Assembly: GCA_964565415.1 (NCBI GenBank)
Contig: CAZMEX010000001.1
Coordinates: forward strand, 1-64,000
Length of the DNA: 64,000 nucleotides
Direction of reading: 5' to 3'
Origin: JAIOSM01 sp964565415
GTDB lineage: Bacteria > Desulfobacterota > Desulfobacteria > Desulfobacterales > Desulfobacteraceae
Each line of letters starts with the position of its first letter. Positions within the stretch are counted from its first letter, which is position 1. Below are positions 26,215 to 34,996 of this stretch, piece after piece. Under the pieces are notes generated by a model. The model was not told the origin of the DNA, searched no databases, and saw nothing but the letters and a program-made list of their open reading frames with translations. Made by a program: the position numbers and the translations under genes.

Positions 26215-27867
26215 ATGAACCATAAACAGCTTAAAAAAAATAGTATAATATCTCTTTTTTTCACCGTATTTTTTATTTTTCTACTCTTTTCCTGTGCAGA
26301 AAAGAGAGCTGTCACGCCTCCTGACACTGCCACGTCGGCTAAAATTCCGATGGGTACAAAAGATGTTTATGATCGGGATGATGTGGATTGGTCTGATAAA
26401 GAAAAGCAGGCAATTTTATATGATATATTAATGAAAGAAGCTGAAAAATTCTTATTTTATGGGGAAACTAAAAAAACATTTGCTGTTTACAATCGTGCTT
26501 TAACCATAGCCACATTACCTCAAAAATCTATACTAATAGACAAAATCAATAAGCTTTTGACAAGGACAGATGCTTTGACCCTTGAAGAATTGTATGAGAT
26601 GGGCAAACTCAAAGAGATCGAACCTTTTTTAATGTACAAGGTTGGATTAAATCATATTCTTCAAAAACAGTTTACTAAAGCAAAACAGATTTTGTCATCT
26701 TTTGAAAATCTTTATCCATTACATGAAGATTATGAGGAGGCATGTGCACTGCTAAAAATTGCAAGGGAAAATGCATTTAATAAACATATGGTTGGCTGTC
26801 TTCTTCCGCTTTCAGGCAAGTATGGAGATTTTGGACTTAAAGCTTTAAATGGAATAGAACTTGCCTTAAAGAAATTTCAGGATAAATATAATAAGAAGTT
26901 AATTATTTTAATACATGATACTGGCGGAGATAATGAAAGAGCTGTTGAGTGTATTGAAGAGTTTTGTGAAAAAAGAGTATCATCAATTATTGGACCTATG
27001 GTTACTGCTGTGGCAGCAGGTAAGATTGCTGAAATAAAAGAGACACCAATGATTGCAATGACTCAAAAAAAAATAAATCCTTTAAAAGAAAAATATCTTT
27101 TTTCAAATTTCATTACCCCGGAACTTCAGACAGAAGCATTGGTATCTTATGCATTTACTGATCTAAATGTGAAAAGGTTTGCAATCCTTTATCCCGATGA
27201 CAGATATGGTAATAAATATATGAATCTTTTTTGGGATATGGTTGATAAAGTAGGGGGGGAAGTAAGAGCTGTTGAATCATACAACCCAGATGACACAGAT
27301 TTTGGAGTACTGCTAAAGAAAATGTCTGGTGAGTCCTATGCTGACTCTGGCAAGTTAAAAAATATTGAAAAAGATGAAAAAAAAGAGGTTGAGATTGATT
27401 TTAAAGCAATATTTATTCCTGATACTTCAACTAATGTTGCTCAAATTCTTCCCCAGCTTGCATATAATGATATTAATGATATCTATCTGTTGGGTACTAA
27501 ATTATGGCACAGGCAGAACCTTATTAAAGATGCTACCGGCTATAACATGAATGCTGTAATCATGGAAGGTTATTTTTCTGAAAGTAAAAATGAACAGGTA
27601 AAGAAATTTGCAAAAGATTTTAAAGATTTATATGGTACTGCCCCTGGATTTATTGAGGCAATCGCATATGATACAGCTTCAATTTTATTTGAAATACTTG
27701 GCGATGATGCAGTTAATACAAAAAAAGATTTAAGAGACCAGATTGCCGGCGGGAAAATATTTGATGGTGTGACTGGCAGAACATACTTTGATGAAAAAGG
27801 CGACCTTCATAAAAATCTCTATTATTTGACCATCCAGAACAGGCAATTTGTGGAAATCAAACGTTGA
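26215..27867 (+). CDS. LpoA-like/type I periplasmic-binding-fold lipoprotein
   Basis: This 550-residue protein has a lipoprotein signal (hydrophobic FFTVFFIFLLFSC, Cys27). Residues about 60-185 form an alpha-helical region with TPR-like pairs. From about 190 (MVGCLLPLSGKYGDFGLKALNG) to the end is a type I periplasmic binding fold, as in branched-chain amino-acid receptors. This order matches the penicillin-binding-protein activator LpoA/LppC family, and some members are instead ABC receptors. No transporter genes are adjacent, which favours a cell-wall role. It could activate a class A PBP at the outer membrane, by inference. Confidence 0.8.
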   Translation: MNHKQLKKNSIISLFFTVFFIFLLFSCAEKRAVTPPDTATSAKIPMGTKDVYDRDDVDWSDKEKQAILYDILMKEAEKFLFYGETKKTFAVYNRALTIATLPQKSILIDKINKLLTRTDALTLEELYEMGKLKEIEPFLMYKVGLNHILQKQFTKAKQILSSFENLYPLHEDYEEACALLKIARENAFNKHMVGCLLPLSGKYGDFGLKALNGIELALKKFQDKYNKKLIILIHDTGGDNERAVECIEEFCEKRVSSIIGPMVTAVAAGKIAEIKETPMIAMTQKKINPLKEKYLFSNFITPELQTEALVSYAFTDLNVKRFAILYPDDRYGNKYMNLFWDMVDKVGGEVRAVESYNPDDTDFGVLLKKMSGESYADSGKLKNIEKDEKKEVEIDFKAIFIPDTSTNVAQILPQLAYNDINDIYLLGTKLWHRQNLIKDATGYNMNAVIMEGYFSESKNEQVKKFAKDFKDLYGTAPGFIEAIAYDTASILFEILGDDAVNTKKDLRDQIAGGKIFDGVTGRTYFDEKGDLHKNLYYLTIQNRQFVEIKR

Positions 27868-27995
27868 CAATAAAATTATTAACCTGCTAAAATAAATGCT
27901 ATTTATGGGCTTATTGCAGGAGAATTGAGAAAGGAAAAAGTTTAATTAGTTTTTAAAAGCATCTGTGTCTTTTTCTATTAGATCAGGAGCATTAA

Positions 27996-30071
27996 ATGGA
28001 AGAGATAAATCTAAGAGGGTTAAATATTGCCATTCTGGGTGGCAGCGCTCCTTGTACGGAAATTTTACAACTTCTTTTAAACCCTGATTTGAAAAATCTT
28101 AACTGTAAAATTTTAGCAGTTGCTGATTCCTTTACTACGGTGCCAGGAATAAATTATGCGAAAAAGAAAAAACTGCCAGTCTTTGATAAGTACAATGATA
28201 TCTTTTTGCTTAAAAACCTCGATTTAATCCTTAAGTTGTCCCAGGATCAAAACCTTACAGATATTAGAAAAAAAGCTGTCTCTTTAAACATACAATTTGT
28301 GAATTTATGTGGTTCCAATGCCATTGACTTAATCAGCCAACTTAAAATTGAGCAGGAAAAAAGTAGGATTAAGAAAAAGATCAAACAAGGCAAAGTTGAT
28401 AAAGATAATATAGAAAAAATTTTTGATCAGTTTTCAAAACGTATAGCAAAGATTGCCCAGGAGAGAATTCGCCATTTCCAGGATGAAAATCTTGAACTTA
28501 TTTATATGGAAAAAGAGTTAAATCAAATGATTCATGGAAGCATGATACCTACTTTTATCATTAACAATGATCACATTATTACTCACTGGAACAGAGCGTG
28601 TGAAGACCTTACCGGGTTTAAATCCTACGAACTTGTGGGGACTGACAGGCAATGGAGCCCTTTCAGGTCTTCAAAAAGACCTGTGCTGGCTGATACTATT
28701 ATAGATCAAATGGATGAGGATGAAGTAAGCAGATTCTATAAAGATAAATGGAAAAAATCTAATTTGATCAAAGAGGCCTATGAAGCAGAGGAGTTTTTTC
28801 CCAACCTGGGAGAGAACGGTAAATGGATTTTTTTTACTGCAGCTCCCATTAAGTCGGAAGATGGAAAGATTATCGGTGCCATTGAAACTTTGAGGGACAG
28901 TACCCAAGATAAAAAAGCACAAGCAAAGTTAGAAGCTCAAGATAAAAAACTTGCTCATTTATATGACCAGTATCATGTCCTTTTTAACAATAATCCAAAT
29001 CCAATTTTTATAGTTGACAGTTTAACTTTGGAGATTCTGGATGTTAATAATAGTGTAGAGGAAGACTATGGTTACCCACGTGGGGAGATTGTGGGAAAAC
29101 CGTTTTTTGATATTATGAATGCAATGAGTGTTGATATCTCTTACACTCCAGAGATGGTTGCCCTTTTTAAGAAAAAATCAAAAGAGGGTCACTCTTCTAT
29201 TAGTATACCCTCCAGAGAGATTACATTTAAGGCAAAAAATGGTGACCATGTCCCGGTCAGATATTCAACCAGTTTTTTACATAAAAAAGGAAAACTTGTT
29301 GGATGTGCATTCTTTTTTCATGATCTTACCGAGATTAAGCAACTTGAAAATGAACTTGTTCAGTCTGAAAGACTTGCTGCCATTGGTCAAACAATAAGCG
29401 GTCTTGCCCACTGCATTAAAAATATTTTGATAGGCCTTAAAGGGGGAAGTTATGTGGTGGATATCGGGATTAAAAATAACAATATTAAAAAAATGCAGGA
29501 TGGGTGGCAGACAATAAAAAAGAACATAAATCGTACATCTGACCTTGTTGCCAACTTATTAACTTACTCCAAGGGAAGAAAACCTGAATATCAGCCTTGC
29601 AAACCAAATGATATTGTAAAAGATGTTATTAAATTGATACAAAATTATGAAACAGATCAACAGGTGGAAATAATACAACAGCTGGACCCAAAAATTGGTG
29701 AAGTTGTCATGGACCCACAGACAATACATAGATGTCTGATGAACCTGCTGTCAAACTCGATGGATGCCTGCCATGAGGTTAATGAAGCTGATCGCAATTT
29801 AACCATTCATTTAAAAACTTTTTTAAAGAGAGACAACCTGCTGTGTATTGAAGTTAAAGATAATGGAAGCGGCATGAACAAAGAGAGTCAAGACAATCTC
29901 TTTACTCCTTTTTTCAGTACCAAGGGAAGCAAGGGAACAGGTTTAGGTCTGCTTGTAACAGCTAAACTTATTGAAGAACATAATGGGACAATAGATGTCT
30001 CATCTTCCCTTGGAAAAGGGACAAAATTTTTCCTTGAAATACCCTTTGAGCCATCTGAACCTTCAAATTAA
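27996..30071 (+). CDS. PAS-domain sensor histidine kinase with N-terminal Rossmann-like domain
   Basis: This 691-residue soluble kinase begins with a nucleotide-binding-like fold (LNIAILGGSAPCTEILQLL, residues 7-25). PAS domains follow at about 185-305 (FIINNDHIITHWNRACEDLTG) and 325-445 (FIVDSLTLEILDVNN). The dimerisation domain has H-box ERLAAIGQTISGLAHCIKN (His near 470). The ATPase domain has NLLSNSMDAC, DNGSGMN and GTGLGL boxes. No membrane segment is visible, so it is probably a cytoplasmic sensor. Kinases with this N-terminal domain occur in sulfate reducers. No response regulator gene is adjacent, so the partner is unknown. Confidence 0.88.
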   Translation: MEEINLRGLNIAILGGSAPCTEILQLLLNPDLKNLNCKILAVADSFTTVPGINYAKKKKLPVFDKYNDIFLLKNLDLILKLSQDQNLTDIRKKAVSLNIQFVNLCGSNAIDLISQLKIEQEKSRIKKKIKQGKVDKDNIEKIFDQFSKRIAKIAQERIRHFQDENLELIYMEKELNQMIHGSMIPTFIINNDHIITHWNRACEDLTGFKSYELVGTDRQWSPFRSSKRPVLADTIIDQMDEDEVSRFYKDKWKKSNLIKEAYEAEEFFPNLGENGKWIFFTAAPIKSEDGKIIGAIETLRDSTQDKKAQAKLEAQDKKLAHLYDQYHVLFNNNPNPIFIVDSLTLEILDVNNSVEEDYGYPRGEIVGKPFFDIMNAMSVDISYTPEMVALFKKKSKEGHSSISIPSREITFKAKNGDHVPVRYSTSFLHKKGKLVGCAFFFHDLTEIKQLENELVQSERLAAIGQTISGLAHCIKNILIGLKGGSYVVDIGIKNNNIKKMQDGWQTIKKNINRTSDLVANLLTYSKGRKPEYQPCKPNDIVKDVIKLIQNYETDQQVEIIQQLDPKIGEVVMDPQTIHRCLMNLLSNSMDACHEVNEADRNLTIHLKTFLKRDNLLCIEVKDNGSGMNKESQDNLFTPFFSTKGSKGTGLGLLVTAKLIEEHNGTIDVSSSLGKGTKFFLEIPFEPSEPSN

Positions 30072-30501
30072 ACAGAGGAATGTTCTTTTTGCTTTATCAC
30101 CCTTTCATAAAAAGAAAACCAGGCTTATCAAGAAAGAGAGAAAAATCTATTTTTATGATTGGGCAGTAATAAAAGACCAGGCAAAAAGGTTTGAAAACTT
30201 TGTTGCAATGGAGCTTAAAACAAGAGTTGATCTGTGGAATGATATACTTGAGGATGACTATGAATTAATGTATGTCCGAACAAGAGATGGCAAAGAATCA
30301 GATTTTCTTATTATTAAGAACAAAGAACCCTATGTGTTGTTTGAGGTCAAGTTATCATCTTCCAGGATATCAAGACATCATTATCTCCATTCAAAACTTC
30401 TTGGACGTATCCCATTTGTCCAGCTTGTAAAAGAGCCAGAGATACTAAAGGTCGAAAACAAAAATTTTTACATGGTTTCTGCATCACGGTTTTTTGCCTA
30501 G
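30072..30501 (+). pseudogene. Remnant of a DUF4143-type AAA ATPase gene (C-terminal part)
   Basis: Downstream of the kinase stop, one frame (from about 30072 to TAG at 30501) encodes KKERKIYFYDWAVIKDQAKR, FENFVAMELKTR and YVRTRDGKESDFLI. These resemble the C-terminal half of ATPases with a DUF4143/nuclease-like domain, where the DWA..., FENFVA-, ESDF and FEVK (VLFEVKLSSS) segments are conserved. The N-terminal P-loop part is absent, and the same frame enters the end of the kinase gene without a start codon of its own. I call it a degraded or truncated copy. A small functional protein from an internal start is the less likely alternative. Confidence 0.6.
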
Positions 30502-30549
30502 AGGTGATAAATACTGGGATTTTTTATGGCAGAATATTTTCTGGATGTA

Positions 30550-31875
30550 TTAAATATTGAAATAGTCCTCTTGACCAGTTGCTTCAAGGACTGACTGCCA
30601 TAATCTTCCCTGGGGGTCTATGTTTTTTCTCTTGCCTGCTGAAGCATCCATGGGTATATGAACATAGTGATTATTCCAGAAGCTGATCAGAAGCTTTGTT
30701 TTGCCTGCCATGCCGGCATGGACAGCATCTCTGCCAAGAAGACCACAGAACACACTGTCATTTGCATTGGCAGGAAGGCTTCTGATCATATAGCTTGGAT
30801 CAATATACTTTAAAGATATCTGCATTTTTTTCTTTTTAAACCATTTACTAATCTCTTCTTTTAAAAAGATGCCTATATCATTGAGTTTTAGATTTCCTGA
30901 AGCATCATACTCTTTTTTCTGGTTTTTAAAAAAGTTTTGACCAGCACCCTCTGCAGTAATAATAACGGCATGCCTGCTTATTTTAAGCCTGTTTTCAAGG
31001 GCGCTTAAAAGACCTTGTTCTCCATAGAGATCAATATCAATTTCAGGTATAAGTACAAAATTTGCATCTTGCTGTGCAAGGGCAGTGGTTGCAGCAAGAA
31101 AGCCTGAGTGCCTCCCCATGAGTTTAATGAGACCAATTCCATTGGGGTATGCTTCTGCTTCATTGTGAGCACCTTTTATAGCATCGGTTGCAATATCAAC
31201 TGCAGTGTCAAAACCAAAAGATTTTGAGACCAGGTGTATGTCATTATCAATGGTTTTTGGAATTCCAATAATACTTATTTTAAGTTTTCTCTTAAGTACT
31301 TCTTCAGCAATTTTTTTTGCAGCCATGAGGGTCCCATCGCCGCCCACCATAAAAAGAATCCCTATATTCATTCTCTCAAGGCAGTCAACAACCAGGGAGA
31401 TATCCTGGGCACCCCTTGAAGAACCAAGAATAGTACCGCCTGTGTCCTGAATACCAGATACTGATTTAGGATCAAGATATAGTACTTCATGCTCATACTC
31501 AGGGATAAAACCTTCAAGACCATGTTTTATTCCATAGATATTCTTAACATTATAATTGTGGAAAAGTTCCAGAACTACAGCGCGAATAATATCATTTAAA
31601 CCAGGGCATAACCCTCCACAGGTAGCAATGGCACATTTCACTTTGCTTGGGTCAAAGTAGATTTTTTCTCTGGGACCTGCAAGCTCAAAACCCTGCATTT
31701 TACTATCAAGTGTCAGATCATAGATCAGATGGTCAGTTTTTATATTCACAAGGATTTTATCATTGTCTGACATAAATCTTTTGCTGAATTTGCTTTTATC
31801 TTTTTGTTTAAGAGGGGAGTCAATGTTTGATATGCCTAAAGTTTGTATTTCTGTGTCCAGTTTTTTGTAGTTCAT
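30550..31875 (-). CDS. 6-phosphofructokinase family protein (long, clade-X type)
   Basis: This 441-residue PfkA-superfamily enzyme has an N-terminal extension of about 75 residues, then ATCGGLCPGLNDIIR (phosphate-binding loop), VGGDGT (about 180) and IGIPKTIDND (catalytic Asp region). The C-terminal part has ITAEGAGQNF and MGRHSGF. The GGDGT plus PKTIDND combination is seen in the clade represented by Treponema TP0108 and related ATP-using enzymes, though PPi use cannot be excluded. It phosphorylates fructose 6-phosphate in glycolysis. It overlaps kdsD by four bases, so both are cotranscribed (kdsD first). Confidence 0.88.
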   Translation of the reverse strand: MNYKKLDTEIQTLGISNIDSPLKQKDKSKFSKRFMSDNDKILVNIKTDHLIYDLTLDSKMQGFELAGPREKIYFDPSKVKCAIATCGGLCPGLNDIIRAVVLELFHNYNVKNIYGIKHGLEGFIPEYEHEVLYLDPKSVSGIQDTGGTILGSSRGAQDISLVVDCLERMNIGILFMVGGDGTLMAAKKIAEEVLKRKLKISIIGIPKTIDNDIHLVSKSFGFDTAVDIATDAIKGAHNEAEAYPNGIGLIKLMGRHSGFLAATTALAQQDANFVLIPEIDIDLYGEQGLLSALENRLKISRHAVIITAEGAGQNFFKNQKKEYDASGNLKLNDIGIFLKEEISKWFKKKKMQISLKYIDPSYMIRSLPANANDSVFCGLLGRDAVHAGMAGKTKLLISFWNNHYVHIPMDASAGKRKNIDPQGRLWQSVLEATGQEDYFNI

Positions 31876-32855
31876 CTTTTGCCTCCGTTAAATTTAAAAG
31901 CACCTTTTCCTAAAATGTCATGTAAATGAAGAATTCCTTTAAGTTTACTTTTAGAATCCACAACAGGTAAAACAGTTATCTGATATCTCTCCATAATGTA
32001 TAGTGCCTCATGTAAGAAAGAATCAGCAGATATGGATTGAGGAGATGGTGTCATTATGGAACTGACACTTGTGCCTGGAAATTTTATGGTATTGGCAGCA
32101 ATGCTGTGTCTAATATCACCATCAGTGATAATGCCTTTAAGAGTTAAGGTATTATCACAAATTAACACGGCACCAAGTTTATATTTTTCTATCTGGGAAA
32201 TAGCTTTATCCATTGGGTCATCTTTTTTAACAATGGGCACTTTTGACAAAGGAAGCATTATCTCTCTTACTTTGGATGTAAGCCTTTGTCCAAGCGCTCC
32301 TCCAGGATGTGATTTTTCAAAGTCTTTTTTTTGGAATTTTTTCTCATTAATCAGGGTAACAGCCAGAGCATCACCCATGGCAAGCTGTGCTGTGGTGCTA
32401 GATGTAGGGGCAAGCCCCAGGGGGCATGCTTCCTTTTCAACACCAGTGTCAATAACAATATCACAAAGATTTGCCATTGTTGAATCACCATTACCTGTAA
32501 AGGCGATCAATTTGCAATTAAGGGCTTGTATGGAAGGGATAAATCGGTTTAATTCATCGGTTTCTCCACTGTTTGATATAACAATCACTATATCATCTTT
32601 TGTTACCTGCCCTAAATCACCATGCATGGCTTCCACTGGATGAAGAAAGATTGAGCTTGTTCCTGTGCTGGTGAGGGTTGCAACAATTTTTTTCCCAATA
32701 AGACCTGATTTCCCTATACCTGAGATAATAACCTTTCCCTTTGAGGAGCAAATCAGTTCCACCATTTTTTCAAAAGAGGAGTCGATTTTTTTGGTTAAAT
32801 CAAGGATACTTTGAGCTTCTGTTTTTAAAACATTGATGGCATCTTGAATAATCAT
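31872..32855 (-). CDS. kdsD: Arabinose-5-phosphate isomerase KdsD (SIS plus two CBS domains)
   Basis: This 327-residue enzyme has an N-terminal SIS domain with GIGKSGLIGKKIVATLTSTG (about 45-64), HPVEAMHGDLGQV and SNSGETDEL, then two CBS domains from about residue 205 to 320. It converts ribulose 5-phosphate to arabinose 5-phosphate, the first step of KDO and lipopolysaccharide core synthesis. Presence of the gene fits a Gram-negative outer membrane. It is upstream of, and overlaps, the phosphofructokinase gene. Order and length match KdsD/GutQ well. Confidence 0.95.
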   Translation of the reverse strand: MIIQDAINVLKTEAQSILDLTKKIDSSFEKMVELICSSKGKVIISGIGKSGLIGKKIVATLTSTGTSSIFLHPVEAMHGDLGQVTKDDIVIVISNSGETDELNRFIPSIQALNCKLIAFTGNGDSTMANLCDIVIDTGVEKEACPLGLAPTSSTTAQLAMGDALAVTLINEKKFQKKDFEKSHPGGALGQRLTSKVREIMLPLSKVPIVKKDDPMDKAISQIEKYKLGAVLICDNTLTLKGIITDGDIRHSIAANTIKFPGTSVSSIMTPSPQSISADSFLHEALYIMERYQITVLPVVDSKSKLKGILHLHDILGKGAFKFNGGKR

Positions 32856-32939
32856 AATTTTAAATACACTGATAATAAGTTAATGTTAATATTTTAAATA
32901 GAGCATGTTTAGTATACCACTTTTAATCCAATTTTTAAA

Positions 32940-33827
32940 TTAACCCCTTGGATGAAATTTTTTATGCATTTTTTGCAGGTAATCTTTTGAAATGTGAGTA
33001 TATATCTGTGTGGTTGAAATATCGGAATGCCCCAGCATTGTCTGCACTGAACGTAAGTCTGCTCCGCCTTCAAGCATGTGTGTTGCAAATGAGTGCCTGA
33101 AAGTGTGGGGAGTAATTTTTTTTGATATTCCAGCCAAAGTTGAATATTTTTTTAATAATTTCCAGAAGCCTTGCCTGGTCATTGGTTTTCCTGCTCTTGC
33201 CACAAAAAGAAAATAACTTGGAGTGTTTTTTAAAAGCAGGGGACGGCCCTTTGTAAGCCACTCCTGTACTTTATTACAGGCATAGGAACCAATCGGAACA
33301 ACTCTCTCCTTTGAACCTTTCCCAAATACTCTGATGAAACTTGCCTCCAGGTTTATATTTTCCATTTTCATTGAAATAAGCTCTGAGACCCTGAGTCCTG
33401 CACCATAAAGTATTTCCATCATTGCTGCGTTGCGAAGCCCTCTTGGATTGGAGGTCTCAACTGAATCAAGCAATAGACTCATCTCTTGGGAAGTTATTAC
33501 TTCTGGCAGAACAAGCCCGGTTTTGGGAAGATCAATATTTTTTACAGGATCAAAAGAGATAAGTTTTTCTTTTATTAAAAATTTATAAAAACCTCTAATG
33601 GTAACAATGTGCCTTGCCCTTGATTTTGCTGAGAGCCCCTTTTTTTTTAAATCAATTATCCAGCTTAATATTGATGCAGTATCACTTTGGTGAATCGTAT
33701 CAATTTTGTTTTTATATAAAAAATTAATAAACACAGCAAGGTCACGGGAATATGACTCTATACTATTATTGGAAAGTCCCTTTTCAATTAAAAGATGATC
33801 AATATATTGTTGTGAAAGATTATCCAT
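32940..33827 (-). CDS. Tyrosine recombinase of the XerC/XerD type
   Basis: This 295-residue protein has an N-terminal SAM-like DNA-binding domain (about 1-90) and a catalytic domain with the conserved residues in order: Arg in LYGAGLRVSEL (about 147), Lys in FGKGSKERVVP, His-x-x-Arg in HTFRHSFATHML (about 243-246), His in LGHSDIST and Tyr in QIYTHIS (about 277). Length and motifs match housekeeping XerD/XerC, which resolve chromosome dimers at dif. The pepP-like gene ends two bases upstream, which speaks for a fixed operon rather than a mobile integrase. XerC versus XerD cannot be separated by eye. Confidence 0.9.
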   Translation of the reverse strand: MDNLSQQYIDHLLIEKGLSNNSIESYSRDLAVFINFLYKNKIDTIHQSDTASILSWIIDLKKKGLSAKSRARHIVTIRGFYKFLIKEKLISFDPVKNIDLPKTGLVLPEVITSQEMSLLLDSVETSNPRGLRNAAMMEILYGAGLRVSELISMKMENINLEASFIRVFGKGSKERVVPIGSYACNKVQEWLTKGRPLLLKNTPSYFLFVARAGKPMTRQGFWKLLKKYSTLAGISKKITPHTFRHSFATHMLEGGADLRSVQTMLGHSDISTTQIYTHISKDYLQKMHKKFHPRG

Positions 33828-33829
33828 TC

Positions 33830-34945
33830 TTAAATTAAATAGTCATCATAGCTTAAGGTATTTAATACATTGGCACCATTTTCAGTTACTTCGATCATGT
33901 TCTCAAGCCTGATTCCACCCCAGCCAGGAACATAAATACCAGGTTCTACAGTCACAATCATGCCTGGCTCAAGGCAAGTATCATCAAACTTTGAAAGTCT
34001 TGGTGATTCATGGATAACAATTCCTACTCCATGCCCTAAACCATGCCCGAATTTTCCTTTATATTCAGTGTTTTCTATGTAATCCCTGGCAATTCTATCA
34101 ACTTTGCTTGCTTGGATACCGGGTTTTATATACTCAACTGCTTTTTTCTGGGCCTCAAAAACCACATTATAAATTTTATCAAATTCATCAGTGCTTTTAC
34201 CCATGATCAATGTGCGGGTAGTATCACTGCAATAACCATTAGATCTTACACCAAAATCAAAAAGAAGGGGTTCTTCTTTTTTAATTTTTCTATTTGATGC
34301 AATGGCATGGGGCATTGCACTGTTTTCACCTCCTGCAGCAATAATATCAAAGGAAAGCGTGTCTGCACCATTTTCTCGCATCAGTTTTTCAAAAATCCAT
34401 GCTGCCTCTTTTTCAGTCATTCCTTCGGTGATCACTGTTTTAAATTGTAAAAAAGAGTCCTCTGATATTTTTAATGCGTTTTTAATCAATGAGATTTCAT
34501 GATCATCTTTTTTGATCCGCAAGTTTTGAAGAAGATTGTTGTCTGAATTTATTTTTACATCCAGATTAATATCTGATATCTCCTTTAAAATTGTTTTGTA
34601 ATTTCCAAATGTGAGTCTTGAGGCTTCAATGCCAACATTTGAGGCATTAATTGATTTTAAGATTTCCGGCAGTTCCTTTGTAAAACTTTTTTCATAGCAG
34701 ATTACTGAATAGAGAGGTGCCTCATTTTCAGCCTGGGTATTATACCTTGAGTCACATGCAAGATAGAGATGGTCTTGTGTGATTACTAAGACTCCTGCTG
34801 TTTCATCATACCCACCATCTTCGCCTGTGTATCCGCTTAAATATAGACGATTTTCATCGGAGAGAACAATAATTGTATCAATATCTGTCAATGCAATTTT
34901 TTCCCGCAGGTTTGCTATTCGATTTTCAAAAATTTGATTTTTCAA
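33830..34945 (-). CDS. M24-family aminopeptidase (Xaa-Pro peptidase type)
   Basis: This 371-residue protein has a creatinase-like N-terminal domain (to about 135) and an M24 catalytic domain. Metal ligands appear in order: Asp in FDFGVRSNGYCSDTTR (about 240-255), His in GHGLGHGVGIVIHE (about 315), Glu in VEPGIYVPG (about 345) and Glu in IRLENM (about 356). Such enzymes release N-terminal residues before proline or from dipeptides, using two Mn or Co ions. The xer gene begins two bases downstream. PepP and PepQ are not distinguishable from the motifs; the short N-terminal domain favours a YqhT-type Xaa-Pro dipeptidase. Confidence 0.92.
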   Translation of the reverse strand: MKNQIFENRIANLREKIALTDIDTIIVLSDENRLYLSGYTGEDGGYDETAGVLVITQDHLYLACDSRYNTQAENEAPLYSVICYEKSFTKELPEILKSINASNVGIEASRLTFGNYKTILKEISDINLDVKINSDNNLLQNLRIKKDDHEISLIKNALKISEDSFLQFKTVITEGMTEKEAAWIFEKLMRENGADTLSFDIIAAGGENSAMPHAIASNRKIKKEEPLLFDFGVRSNGYCSDTTRTLIMGKSTDEFDKIYNVVFEAQKKAVEYIKPGIQASKVDRIARDYIENTEYKGKFGHGLGHGVGIVIHESPRLSKFDDTCLEPGMIVTVEPGIYVPGWGGIRLENMIEVTENGANVLNTLSYDDYLI

Positions 34946-34996
34946 CTTTATATCCTCTAGTATTTATTTGGTATTTATTATTTTTCAATAAACTAT

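Noticed and set aside
32940..33827. Integrase of a mobile element
   Set aside because: Length, motifs and tight coupling to a peptidase gene match a housekeeping Xer recombinase. No direct repeats, tRNA junction or phage genes are near.
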